This document shows, one piece after another, positions 1-7,504 of a stretch of DNA of 45,968 nucleotides. Origin of the DNA: Acinetobacter sp. (GTDB lineage: Bacteria; Pseudomonadota; Gammaproteobacteria; Pseudomonadales; Moraxellaceae); contig JASLHF010000241.1 of the NCBI GenBank assembly GCA_030152275.1, positions 1-45,968 of the forward strand. The letters are read 5' to 3'. Position numbers and translations under genes: made by a program. The number at the start of each line of letters is the position of its first letter. The stretch's first letter is position 1. Below the pieces are notes generated by a model. That model searched no databases. It saw nothing but the letters and a program-made list of their open reading frames with translations, and was not told where the DNA came from.

Positions 1-118
1 AATGTTGAATGTTGAATGTTGAATGTTGAATGTTGAATGTTGAATGTTGAATGTTGAATGTTGAATGTTGAATGTTGAATGTTGAATGTTGAATGTTGAA
101 TGTTGAATGTTGAATGTT
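1..118. repeat. Heptanucleotide tandem repeat (AATGTTG)n
   Basis: Sixteen perfect copies of AATGTTG plus six bases of a seventeenth run from the first base of the window, so the array may continue to the left. A terminator-like hairpin follows 26 bp later, so the array probably lies in the 3' untranslated or intergenic space after a gene outside the window. A unit of 7 bp is not a multiple of 3, so a copy-number change inside a reading frame would shift it. Confidence 0.95.
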
Positions 119-144
119 AAATTAGCTTAGTGAATTATCAATTT

Positions 145-180
145 AAACCCTGTATGCCTCAGCATGCAGGGTTTAGTTTT
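145..180 (+). terminator. Rho-independent terminator for a gene left of the window
   Basis: A 13-bp stem (145-157 with 162-174, one G-U pair) with a CTCA loop is followed by TTTAGTTTTT on the plus strand. It would end a plus-strand transcript coming from outside the window. Confidence 0.75.
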
Positions 181-251
181 TGCGTAATGAAAATGGCACG
201 AAGCATCACAAGCTGCCGAATTAATCTCAGTTTTTTCTTCAATGCTTAGTG

Positions 252-284
252 TAAAACAGCCTTAAACCACAAGATTGAGGCTGT
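252..284 (-). terminator. Possible weak terminator after the ABC-F gene
   Basis: On the minus strand ACAGCCT (278-284) pairs with AGGCTGT (256-262), followed by a short T run. It lies about 130 bp past the stop of the ABC-F gene. The 15-nt loop and short T run make it a weak candidate. The rest of 181-416 shows nothing recognisable. Confidence 0.3.
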
Positions 285-416
285 AAATCACATGGTTCAG
301 ACTGTTTAAAAGTCGGTTTAGCCATAAGTGTTGGCTATTTCTAAGAACCTATTCTTGAAAGTTGGGATAGGGCATTAAAAGGAATTTTCGGCACGTTTTT
401 ACTCTAATGCAATGTT

Positions 417-1997
417 TTAGTCCAATGCTATAGCTGCAGTGATACCGCATTGCACAGCAAAATGCGGATCATGCGAAACCAAAATCACCGCACCGCTGTA
501 GTTGGAAATGGCCTGCGCCAACAGCTCACGTGAGGCAATATCTAAATGGTTTTCCGGTTCGTCCAGTAACAGCAGTTCAATATTTTCTGGCCAAAAATTT
601 AACCCCAATAACGCCACTTTTAAGCGCTCACCGCCACTCAACTGAGCTAAAGGCTGTTCGGCTTTTTCACCGCGAATACGTAACTGTCCCAATTGATTGC
701 GCCATTCTTCTGCCGTGAGGCTTGGATTAAATTTAGATAAATTCTCCAGCACGCTCAGTTCGGGATCTAATGTGCTGAAATTCTGATCCAAATAAAACGT
801 ATTTGTTGCCAAATAAATATTTGGATGGGGCTGTATATGTTGCTGTTGCAGCAGTTTCAGTAAGCTGGATTTACCAATACCATTCGGGCCTTGCAGCTGA
901 AGTTTTTCACCTGCATGTAAAACAAAAGCGATATTACAATGGGTGCCGTAGGGCAGCTGTAAATGTTCAATACGTAAAATTTCACCGGTTTTCAGTGCAT
1001 GATGGCGAAATTGAAATTGCTGCGGCTTTAACTGCTTCAACTGGTGCTGCGACTGGCTTAGATTCAGCTGCTTTTCCTCCATTTGTCTTTGCTGCTGCTT
1101 TTCAATACGGGCAATCGTTTGACCGGCTTTGTCTTTGGCAAAATCGAGCAGTACCTTGGCTTGTGAATTAGACGCGCTGAGCTGTTTGCCGCTTCGGGCA
1201 CGCTTTTGCGCTTTCATTTGCGTATCATGCTGCTGAATTTTAAGCTGTTTCAGTTGTCTTTTTTGCTGCGCCGTTTGGCGCTCTAAGGCTTGAACCTGCA
1301 GATCAAACTGCTGCGCATAGACCTCATAATTTCCGCTTATATGCTGTAAACCCTGTTCGCTTAGCGCATAGATATGCTGCACTTCATTCAGCAGTGTTCG
1401 GTCATGGCTAATGATCCATGCCCCCGCAGGATGGGCTTTTAGTGATTGAAGCAGCCATGTTCTGGATGCTGCATCCAAATGATTGCTGGGTTCGTCCAAA
1501 AGCAGATAATGATCCGGTTTTAAAAATAAAGCACACAGAGCAAGTTTGGTCTGCTGACCCATACTCAGATGTTCTACGGGGAAGTCTAAATCTTCAGGCA
1601 ATTTTGCTTCCAGCAGCTGCGCCTGCCAGCGTGGCGGTAAATGCCACTGCTGATCAGTCAGTTCAAAGTCTTCAGCACTGGCGCGGCCCGCTTCAATACG
1701 TCGAAATGCGCAGTGTAATGCGCTAATCCCGAGTGCATCGGCAATGCTATTGCCCCTAATGCGCTGATGCTGCGGTAAATAAGCGTGCGGCATTTGCCAA
1801 AAAATTTCGCCGTCAAATGGCAGCTGCGCGGCGTGCTGTTCATGTAACAGCCGCATGAGTAAAGACTTGCCCAGACCATTGCTGCCAATACAGGCACTGA
1901 GCTGCTGTTTTGGCAAACTGAACTGTAGTTCACTAAACATGGTTTTTTGTGGAAAGCTTAAGCTTAGATTGGAGATCAGGCATGCTTGTTGGGTCAT
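417..1997 (-). CDS. ABC-F family ATPase (ribosome-associated type), 526 aa
   Basis: A soluble protein with two ABC ATPase domains and no membrane segments, as in the ABC-F family, whose members act on the ribosome (translation factors or antibiotic-protection proteins). Domain 1 has Walker A GSNGLGKS (residues 38-45), signature LSMGQ (about 145) and Walker B LLLDEP (about 165). Domain 2 has GPNGIGKS (about 370), LSGGE (about 452) and LLLDEP (about 477). Between them lies a charged, very Gln/Lys-rich linker (about 230-330), which corresponds to the tRNA-contacting interdomain linker of the family. The ATG is preceded by GAGGTGA at good spacing. Length fits the EttA/YbiT/Uup size class, but I cannot assign it to one subfamily. 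It stands alone, with no resistance genes beside it. Confidence 0.85.
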   Translation of the reverse strand: MTQQACLISNLSLSFPQKTMFSELQFSLPKQQLSACIGSNGLGKSLLMRLLHEQHAAQLPFDGEIFWQMPHAYLPQHQRIRGNSIADALGISALHCAFRRIEAGRASAEDFELTDQQWHLPPRWQAQLLEAKLPEDLDFPVEHLSMGQQTKLALCALFLKPDHYLLLDEPSNHLDAASRTWLLQSLKAHPAGAWIISHDRTLLNEVQHIYALSEQGLQHISGNYEVYAQQFDLQVQALERQTAQQKRQLKQLKIQQHDTQMKAQKRARSGKQLSASNSQAKVLLDFAKDKAGQTIARIEKQQQRQMEEKQLNLSQSQHQLKQLKPQQFQFRHHALKTGEILRIEHLQLPYGTHCNIAFVLHAGEKLQLQGPNGIGKSSLLKLLQQQHIQPHPNIYLATNTFYLDQNFSTLDPELSVLENLSKFNPSLTAEEWRNQLGQLRIRGEKAEQPLAQLSGGERLKVALLGLNFWPENIELLLLDEPENHLDIASRELLAQAISNYSGAVILVSHDPHFAVQCGITAAIALD

Positions 1998-2099
1998 AAA
2001 TCACCTCAGTTCACAAACATGTGCAAAACAGCGCTTAAAATTTGAAATTTTTCAATGAAATTGGCTTTTAAAACCCTATTTAAAAACGAAGTCTAAAAA

Positions 2100-2270
2100 A
2101 TGAAATCTAAAAAAAGGAATATAAATAGAAAAGGCGCCAACAAGTCACTATTTTGCACATCAAAAAAAATGGAAATGCTTTTTGATGATGAAACAGGACT
2201 TAGTTCATGGGCAGATACTCAAATGCAAGGAATAAAGAAAAATAAAGCAAATAGAAATATAAAGAGGTAA
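2100..2270 (+). CDS. Candidate small basic protein, 56 aa (uncertain)
   Basis: An ATG-initiated open frame of 56 codons in the space between the ABC-F gene and the aroG leader. Its ends are Lys/Asn/Arg-rich, which AT-rich DNA gives by chance. The middle (MEMLFDDETGLSSWADTQM) has a more protein-like composition, including Trp. There is no clear ribosome-binding site upstream. A second short frame (2278-2340, 20 codons) starts just after it and does have an AGAGGT at suitable spacing. I recognise neither. Either could be chance; the remainder of 1998-2408 shows nothing else. Confidence 0.25.
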   Translation: MKSKKRNINRKGANKSLFCTSKKMEMLFDDETGLSSWADTQMQGIKKNKANRNIKR

Positions 2271-2408
2271 TACGAAAATGCTAAAGCGCAGCAAGAATGG
2301 GGCTATTCTAAATAAAGGTGATTTTTTAATCAATATGTAGATGAATTTTGCTGCTGCATAGAAATTTTAAAGTTTTGAGCAGAATTATCAGCCAATTTAA
2401 AAAAACGG

Positions 2409-2437
2409 TTGTCAAAGACAAAAATACAGCGTATTTT
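2409..2437 (+). promoter_or_regulatory. Probable sigma70 promoter of the aroG leader transcript
   Basis: TTGTCA (2409-2414) and TATTTT (2432-2437) are separated by 17 bp, a good match to a housekeeping promoter. Predicted transcription start is near 2444, which places the first leader peptide about 28 nt into the RNA. Inferred by consensus match only. Confidence 0.6.
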
Positions 2438-2471
2438 AATTTTCAGACAAATACCTTTTGATGAAATCAAG

Positions 2472-2528
2472 ATGTTAAAGCAACCTTTAATCGCAAACGC
2501 ATATTATTACTTCTGGCAGTTTAGATAA
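2472..2528 (+). CDS. aroG leader peptide 1 (aromatic-rich, 18 aa)
   Basis: ATG to TAA gives MLKQPLIANAYYYFWQFR. Six of the last eight residues are aromatic: three Tyr, two Phe and one Trp. This is the hallmark of an attenuator leader peptide whose translation senses charged aromatic tRNAs, as with the pheA, pheST and trp leaders. The stop codon ends exactly at the base of the first of several competing hairpins, and a terminator follows before the DAHP synthase gene. The ribosome-binding site is weak, with only AAG/GATGAA-like purines upstream and no in-frame alternative start. Too short for automatic gene callers. Product and role are inferred from composition and position. Confidence 0.8.
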   Translation: MLKQPLIANAYYYFWQFR

Positions 2529-2607
2529 TTGCCTGAACGCGTTCGGGCAAGTAAAAGGTTGCCCACCCAGTTCATACCTGATCGGCAACCCTGATCAGGT
2601 TTTTTTA
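2529..2607 (+). terminator. Attenuator: competing hairpins and intrinsic terminator ahead of aroG
   Basis: Four alternative pairings are visible. (1:2) 2529-2537 with 2542-2550. (2:3) GGGCAA 2545-2550 with TTGCCC 2559-2564. (3:4) GGTTGCC 2557-2563 with GGCAACC 2584-2590. (T) ACCTGATC 2576-2583 with GATCAGGT 2593-2600, followed by a run of seven T. Pairing 3:4 uses the loop of the terminator and encloses its left arm, so it should act as antiterminator. A ribosome stalled on the Tyr/Phe codons would let 1:2 form, freeing 3 for 3:4 and giving read-through. A ribosome reaching the stop at 2526 would cover region 1, allow 2:3 and leave the terminator to form. This matches control by aromatic amino acid supply. 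Folding is by eye. Confidence 0.75.
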
Positions 2608-2642
2608 TGTCTTGATTTTTATAATATTTTTGGAGAATTTTC

Positions 2643-2747
2643 ATGTATACACTTAACAATTCATATTTTAGCAACGGTTATTGGTTTTACTTTAGTCAGT
2701 TTATGTCTAAAGCCTTGAAGTCCCAAAGTCCCATAAAGCTCAAATAA
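2643..2747 (+). CDS. aroG leader peptide 2 (aromatic-rich, 34 aa)
   Basis: A second short frame lies between the terminator and aroG. It starts at an ATG with a good GGAG site 7 nt upstream and ends at TAA 43 nt before aroG. Residues 7-20 read SYFSNGYWFYFSQF, and nine of the first twenty residues are aromatic, including one Trp. The tail is Lys/Ser-rich and polar. Such clustering of Tyr/Phe codons is typical of amino-acid-sensing leader peptides, not of a functional protein. It is absent from ordinary annotation because of its size. It may regulate aroG translation or a second termination event; see the hairpin at 2754-2775. A perfect TATAAT at 2620-2625 just upstream lacks a matching -35 box. 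Confidence 0.75.
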   Translation: MYTLNNSYFSNGYWFYFSQFMSKALKSQSPIKLK

Positions 2748-2753
2748 AAGATC

Positions 2754-2780
2754 GGACTGTCAGAGAACACAGTCCAGAGG
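2754..2780 (+). promoter_or_regulatory. Hairpin abutting the aroG ribosome-binding site
   Basis: GGACTGT (2754-2760) pairs with ACAGTCC (2769-2775) across an 8-nt loop. The 3' arm ends directly against AGAGG (2776-2780), the likely aroG ribosome-binding site. The left arm can alternatively pair with AGTCC at 2719-2723 or 2727-2731, inside leader peptide 2, so ribosome position on that leader could switch the fold. No T run follows, so it is not a classical terminator. Pairings are visible; the regulatory role is inferred. Confidence 0.5.
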
Positions 2781-2790
2781 AAATAAACGA

Positions 2791-3861
2791 ATGAACGCGC
2801 TAAACACTGCTTTACAACAAACACAGTCAGCAAATATTCAGCCGACAGAAACACTTTTAAGTCTGCCGCATCAGCTTAAACAGCAGCTTCCAGTATCTGC
2901 ACGCCTTACTGCGCAAATTGCTGAACACAGAACAACAATTCAAAATATTCTTGAAGGTACAGATTCACGATTGATGGTGATTACTGGCCCTTGTTCCATT
3001 CATGACCCAATTGCTGCGCTTGAATACGCTGAAAAATTATTAGAATTACAATCCAAAGTATCCGATCAAATTTTCCTTGTGATGCGCGCTTATATTGAAA
3101 AGCCGCGCACCACCGTGGGCTGGAAAGGCTATATGTACGATCCTGCTTTAGACGGTTCGTCTGACATGCAGCTGGGTCTAGAAAAATCTCGTGAGCTATA
3201 CCTGCAAATTATAGAAATGGGCTTGCCGATTGCGTCTGAAATTTTAAGTCCAATGGCAACGGCTTATTTCGATGATTTATTGGCTTGGGGCGCAATTGGC
3301 GCACGTACCAGCGAATCGCAAATTCACCGTGAAATTTCTAGCCACATGCCGTACAGCATTGGCTTCAAAAATGGCACAGACGGCTCGATTCAAATTGCGC
3401 TTGATGCAATTCAATCGGCTTCAAATGCGCATCAGTTCATGGGCATGAGCCAATCAGGGCTGCCATGTATTTTACAATCGCAGGGCAACCCGAAAGCGCA
3501 TTTAATTTTGCGCGGTTCAAATACCGGCCCGAATTACGCTTTAGCTGAAATTGAAAAAATCCGCAGCAAAGCCAAAGGTGAGTTGCCGGCATTGGTGATT
3601 GACTGCAGTCATGGCAACAGCCACAAAGACCCAATGAAGCAGCCTGAAGTGCTGCGCACCATTGTGGCAGAACGTAGCGAAACATTGGTTCGCGGCGTGA
3701 TGCTGGAAAGTCATTTAGTTGATGGCAGCCAAAAAATCAGCTGTGAGATGACCTATGGTCAGTCGGTAACGGATGGCTGTTTGGGTTGGAACAAGACTGA
3801 ACAGTTGCTGTTGGATATGGCGGATCAACTGGCAGCTGCGCCACTGCAGCGCAGCGCTTAA
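2791..3861 (+). CDS. aroG: 3-deoxy-7-phosphoheptulonate (DAHP) synthase, type I
   Basis: Condenses phosphoenolpyruvate and erythrose 4-phosphate, the first committed step of aromatic amino acid (shikimate) synthesis; cytoplasmic and metal-dependent. The 356 residues match the AroF/G/H family in length and motifs: GPCSIHD (66-72, with metal-ligand Cys68), MRAYIEKPRTTVGWKG (98-113), SEILSPM (149-155), GARTSESQIHRE (170-181), KNGTDG (193-198) and DCSHGNSHKDP. I cannot tell from sequence whether it is the Phe-, Tyr- or Trp-inhibited isozyme, so aroG is a family-level name. The ATG follows AGAGGAAAT. The two Tyr/Phe-rich leader peptides and attenuator upstream indicate control by aromatic amino acids. 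No terminator is obvious after the stop. Confidence 0.92.
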   Translation: MNALNTALQQTQSANIQPTETLLSLPHQLKQQLPVSARLTAQIAEHRTTIQNILEGTDSRLMVITGPCSIHDPIAALEYAEKLLELQSKVSDQIFLVMRAYIEKPRTTVGWKGYMYDPALDGSSDMQLGLEKSRELYLQIIEMGLPIASEILSPMATAYFDDLLAWGAIGARTSESQIHREISSHMPYSIGFKNGTDGSIQIALDAIQSASNAHQFMGMSQSGLPCILQSQGNPKAHLILRGSNTGPNYALAEIEKIRSKAKGELPALVIDCSHGNSHKDPMKQPEVLRTIVAERSETLVRGVMLESHLVDGSQKISCEMTYGQSVTDGCLGWNKTEQLLLDMADQLAAAPLQRSA

Positions 3862-4379
3862 GCATAATTCGAGAGCAAAGACTGTGGAGGAGGAATATCT
3901 GAAATTACTTCCTTCATCCTTGTTGTTTGAATACAGCGTCTTTTTGTGGGCATTCCATAAAATTATCAATTGAATGAAAAGGCACGGCAGTATTTTATCT
4001 AGACTTTTGAATTGAACTTTTTAGTGCTCATAAATATGCCGCTTTAATATAGATGAATGTGTCATGTATGATGTAACAAGCTCATTTTTGCAGGCAATGA
4101 TTGCTAATAAATTGTGCGGCGTGCTGTGAACGGACTATTTAAAAAACCATTTAATTCACACAGGGTTTAAAGCACTGTATTTTTATCAGACAGTCAAATG
4201 GACTGCAGTCAAAAAATGCTGTATTAACTTGAACCAGTCTACATTTTCTTATTAAAAAATATTTAAAATTAGAGGTTTATATTTGAGATTGATTTTTAAT
4301 TTATGCACAATAAATTAGTACAAAAAAAATAGCTGTAACAGTGCGGTGTTTTGTACGCTGACATTTGGGGGAAGTATTT
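3862..4379. other. Intergenic region aroG-pilU, no gene seen
   Basis: About 520 bp of AT-rich DNA without a convincing reading frame or terminator. A short GACTGCAGTC palindrome lies near 4201. The pilU promoter is presumably in the AT-rich last 150 bp, but I see no strong -35/-10 pair. Confidence 0.5.
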
Positions 4380-5570
4380 ATGTTCACAGCTGAATTGCTG
4401 GAAGAAGCGCGCAAGCTCATGTTTCACATGCTGACAAAAGTCGTGGAATACGACGGTTCAGACTTATTTATTACTGCTGATTTTCCGCCAAGTATAAAAC
4501 ATCAGGGCTTAATGAAGCCGTTTGGTCAGCAGGCGCTGACTGCGGATAAAACGAAATTATTTGCCTATAGCTTGATGAACGAAAAGCAGCGTCAAGAATT
4601 TGAAAATGAATTGGAATGCAACTTTGCCATTAGCGTGCCCAATGTGTCGCGCTTCCGGGTTAACGTATTTCAGCAGCAGCTCAATGTCGGCATGGTCATT
4701 CGAACCATTACCAATGAAATTCCAAACTTTACCAAATTGAAGCTGCCTGAGTCGCTGAAAAATGTGATTATGGAAAAACGCGGTTTAGTGCTGGTGGTTG
4801 GCGGGACGGGTTCAGGTAAATCGACTTCGCTGGCAGCCATGATTGATCACCGCAACGAAAACAGCGCAGGGCATATCATTACCGTAGAAGATCCGGTGGA
4901 ATATGTGCATAAACATAAGAAATCGATGATTACACACCGTGAAGTCGGGGTTGACTGTCATTCTTGGCACAATGCGCTTAAAAACACGCTGCGTCAGGCG
5001 CCAGACGTTATTCTGATTGGGGAAATCCGCGATACAGAAACTATGGAACACGCGATTGCTTTTGCAGAAACGGGCCATTTGTGTTTAGGTACACTGCACG
5101 CCAATAACGCAAACCAAACTTTGGACCGGATTATCAACTTTTTCCCAGAAGAACGGCGTAATCAGCTTTTGATGGATTTATCATCCAATATGAAAGCGAT
5201 TATTTCACAGCGTTTAATCCGTACCGAAGACGGCAAAGGCCGGCGCGCCGCGGTAGAGATTATGCTAAATACCCCGCTGATTTCGGATTTAATTTTAAAA
5301 GGCGATTTTCATGAGTTGAAGCCTATTATGGCAAAATCACGTGAATTGGGCATGCAGACTTTCGATCAGGCGCTGTTTGATTTATATAATGAAGGTGCTA
5401 TTTCTCATGATGAAGCGCTGCGAAACGCTGACTCGACCAATGAATTGCGTTTGCAGATTAAACTGAAAAGCCACCGCGCCAACCCTGTTGTACAAAACGC
5501 AAGTTCTGATTTCAGCATGATGTCGGAAGAAAAGAAAGATGATACAGAGGAACAAACAGAGCAGGCATAA
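4380..5570 (+). CDS. pilU: PilU-type type IV pilus retraction ATPase
   Basis: A hexameric secretion-superfamily ATPase that works with PilT at the inner-membrane base of the type IV pilus to retract it (twitching, DNA uptake). The 396 residues contain Walker A GGTGSGKST (141-149), Asp box EDPVEY, Walker B LIGEIRD and His box HLCLGTLHANN. The C-terminal half matches the PilU branch (ALKNTLRQAPDVILIGEIR, ELGMQTFDQAL) better than PilT. I chose the ATG at 4380, with GGGGGAAG 5 nt upstream, over a TTG 15 bp earlier that overlaps that site. The C-terminal tail is polar and acidic. No pilT is adjacent, unlike the usual pilT-pilU pair, so this may be an extra or relocated paralogue. Confidence 0.82.
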   Translation: MFTAELLEEARKLMFHMLTKVVEYDGSDLFITADFPPSIKHQGLMKPFGQQALTADKTKLFAYSLMNEKQRQEFENELECNFAISVPNVSRFRVNVFQQQLNVGMVIRTITNEIPNFTKLKLPESLKNVIMEKRGLVLVVGGTGSGKSTSLAAMIDHRNENSAGHIITVEDPVEYVHKHKKSMITHREVGVDCHSWHNALKNTLRQAPDVILIGEIRDTETMEHAIAFAETGHLCLGTLHANNANQTLDRIINFFPEERRNQLLMDLSSNMKAIISQRLIRTEDGKGRRAAVEIMLNTPLISDLILKGDFHELKPIMAKSRELGMQTFDQALFDLYNEGAISHDEALRNADSTNELRLQIKLKSHRANPVVQNASSDFSMMSEEKKDDTEEQTEQA

Positions 5571-5749
5571 AGCCTGATCTGGATATTATTCAAATGGCTG
5601 TATTGAGTTTAAATGTTGTTATAGAGTAATGACATTTGGTGATTTCCTGTGATAAGACAACTGATTAAAGAGGTTGCTATCTATAATGATTTGTCAGTTA
5701 TCAATGTTTATGTACTGAAGCGATAAGTGCAGAAATTTAATAGCGAATT

Positions 5750-5778
5750 AAAAAGGCATGAGTGAATCATGCCTTTTT
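5750..5778. terminator. Bidirectional terminator between pilU and the MFS gene
   Basis: A perfect 12-bp stem (5750-5761 with 5767-5778) has an AAAAA start, a TTTTT end and a 5-nt loop. It serves the convergent pilU (+) and MFS exporter (-) genes. Confidence 0.85.
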
Positions 5779-5794
5779 GATGAGCAGCCTGAAT

Positions 5795-6976
5795 TTAAGA
5801 TGCAGTGCGTTTTTGTGCAACTGCAAATTTATAGTACAGTAAACTCAACAAAGTGAGGGCCGCACATCCCGCATAGGCCACAGTATAGCCATATCCTGAA
5901 ATCACAATGCCCAGCACAATAGAGCCAATGGCAATACCTAAGTCATAACAGGTAAAATAAGTCGAGGTGGCATGACCAATTCGATTTTTAGGTGAACGCT
6001 GGATTGAAATGGTTTGCAGGCAAGGCTGTGCGGAACCAAAACCCATACCAATACAGACTGCGGCCAGCATAAAACCAGTCACTGTATTGATTTGACTTAG
6101 CAGCGCCAAACCGGCTGCAAATAAAGCCAAAGCAGGGTAGATCACATAGCTTGGCCCTTTACGGTCGTAAATTTTACCGGTAATTGGACGCAGGCTCATC
6201 ATTGAAACCGCAAATACGGCAAAAAATATGCTGGCATAAGGCAGCATGTGTTTTGCATCTGCAAATGTGGAAATAAAAGACATTACACTGGCATAGGAAA
6301 ATGAAACCAGCATGGCCAAAATTGACACAGGCAGGGCTTTTTTTTCCATAAAGTCATTTAAGCTGAGTTTACGTTTCTGCACAGATGCTTGAATAACAGG
6401 TTTATCTTGTAAAGGAATTAAAAAGCACATGATAAAACCCAGCCAAACCACGGCGCCTAGCAGCATAGAAATATGCTGATAACTCCAGCTTTGAATGAGG
6501 CTAAGGCCTAGCATAGGCCCAAGTACAATGGCTAAATTAATAGAAACTAAAAAATATCCCATACCTTCGCCTTTGCGTTTTGCAGGAATAAACTCATTAG
6601 CAATCGGCACAGTGACAGTGGTTAAAATGCTGAACCAAATACCATGTAAAAAACGGATAAGCATCAGCAGAGTCAGGTTATCTGCAAAAATATAAGCGAT
6701 GGTGAATAAACAAAATAACGCTTCAGAGATATATAATGTTTTTTTTGTGCCTAACTTTTCAATAATTAAACCGCTAAATGGACGTACAGCAATAGCGGAT
6801 GCCATAAATAAGGTCATAGCCAGCCCGGCTTGTGACATGCTGCCGCCCAAATCTTTCACGATATAAATCGGGAGAATTGTGGTTTGCGCAAAATAAAAAA
6901 TAAATAAGAACAAGTTATTGAATAAGCAGAAAATAAAAGGCCTATTCCATAAATGCTGTTCATTTACAGTGTTCAT
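5795..6976 (-). CDS. MFS transporter, DHA1-like (12 TM)
   Basis: A 393-residue inner-membrane protein with about twelve hydrophobic segments, the size and pattern of the major facilitator superfamily. The loop after TM2 (SGLIIEKLGTKKTLYISE) is a variant of the MFS motif A. The GPMLGLSL stretch in TM5 resembles the motif C of drug:H+ antiporters, so export of a toxic or signalling compound is likely. Substrate cannot be read from the sequence. It stands alone, convergent with pilU. The start is an ATG (MNTVNEQ) with no strong Shine-Dalgarno sequence. Confidence 0.8.
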   Translation of the reverse strand: MNTVNEQHLWNRPFIFCLFNNLFLFIFYFAQTTILPIYIVKDLGGSMSQAGLAMTLFMASAIAVRPFSGLIIEKLGTKKTLYISEALFCLFTIAYIFADNLTLLMLIRFLHGIWFSILTTVTVPIANEFIPAKRKGEGMGYFLVSINLAIVLGPMLGLSLIQSWSYQHISMLLGAVVWLGFIMCFLIPLQDKPVIQASVQKRKLSLNDFMEKKALPVSILAMLVSFSYASVMSFISTFADAKHMLPYASIFFAVFAVSMMSLRPITGKIYDRKGPSYVIYPALALFAAGLALLSQINTVTGFMLAAVCIGMGFGSAQPCLQTISIQRSPKNRIGHATSTYFTCYDLGIAIGSIVLGIVISGYGYTVAYAGCAALTLLSLLYYKFAVAQKRTAS

Positions 6977-7423
6977 AAATTACCTGATAACTATGCTTGA
7001 AGTCAGTGTACACATTATGATTATTTTAATCAGGCAGCAGCCGTGTTGCGTAGGTTAAAACTGCTTCAGCGTTTGATGTGAAGATAGACTGGTGCAATTT
7101 TAAGCTTTTTTTTGTGAAATGTATAGTATTGTAAGATTTTGTCTTATTTTTATTCATTTCCATAGTTATATATTTATATTATTCTCACATTGTGATTCTC
7201 TTTTTAAGTTTTATGCGTATAAGCAGTATCTTTATACTTTAAAGATGATAAATTTACGTGATAAATCAGTCAATTTAATAGTCGAAATATGCATAGCTGT
7301 AAAAACCAATCCTAAGTTTTTTATAAACTGTAAACGGACTTTTTATTTATGAATTGATTAGTTTCTCTAGCGTCATAAAAATATATTTTTAAATACAAGT
7401 GCAAGGCATAATAGGGGGAATAA
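6977..7423. other. AT-rich intergenic region, no gene seen
   Basis: About 450 bp upstream of the MFS gene and downstream of gcvH. It contains only a low-complexity hydrophobic open frame (7119-7352), which I regard as spurious. It presumably carries the MFS promoter. Confidence 0.5.
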
Positions 7424-7449
7424 AAAAATCAGCACGAATGCTGATTTTT
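7424..7449. terminator. Terminator downstream of gcvH
   Basis: A perfect 11-bp stem (7424-7434 with 7439-7449), loop CGAA, begins with A5 and ends with T5, so it works in both directions. It lies 55 bp past the gcvH stop. Confidence 0.85.
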
Positions 7450-7504
7450 ATTAATCATGTTCAATATGAGGCTATGACTAAGATTGAATCATTCTGTTCT
7501 TGGC

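Noticed and set aside
1..118. CRISPR-like array
   Set aside because: Units are only 7 bp with no spacers; it is a simple tandem repeat.
2620..2625. Perfect TATAAT just before leader peptide 2 as a second promoter
   Set aside because: No -35-like hexamer at 16-18 bp; a start here would leave almost no untranslated leader before the ribosome site. Kept only as a remark.
7119..7352. 77-codon plus-strand open frame of hydrophobic and aromatic residues
   Set aside because: Composition is what AT-rich T-biased DNA gives by chance; no ribosome site and no family resemblance.
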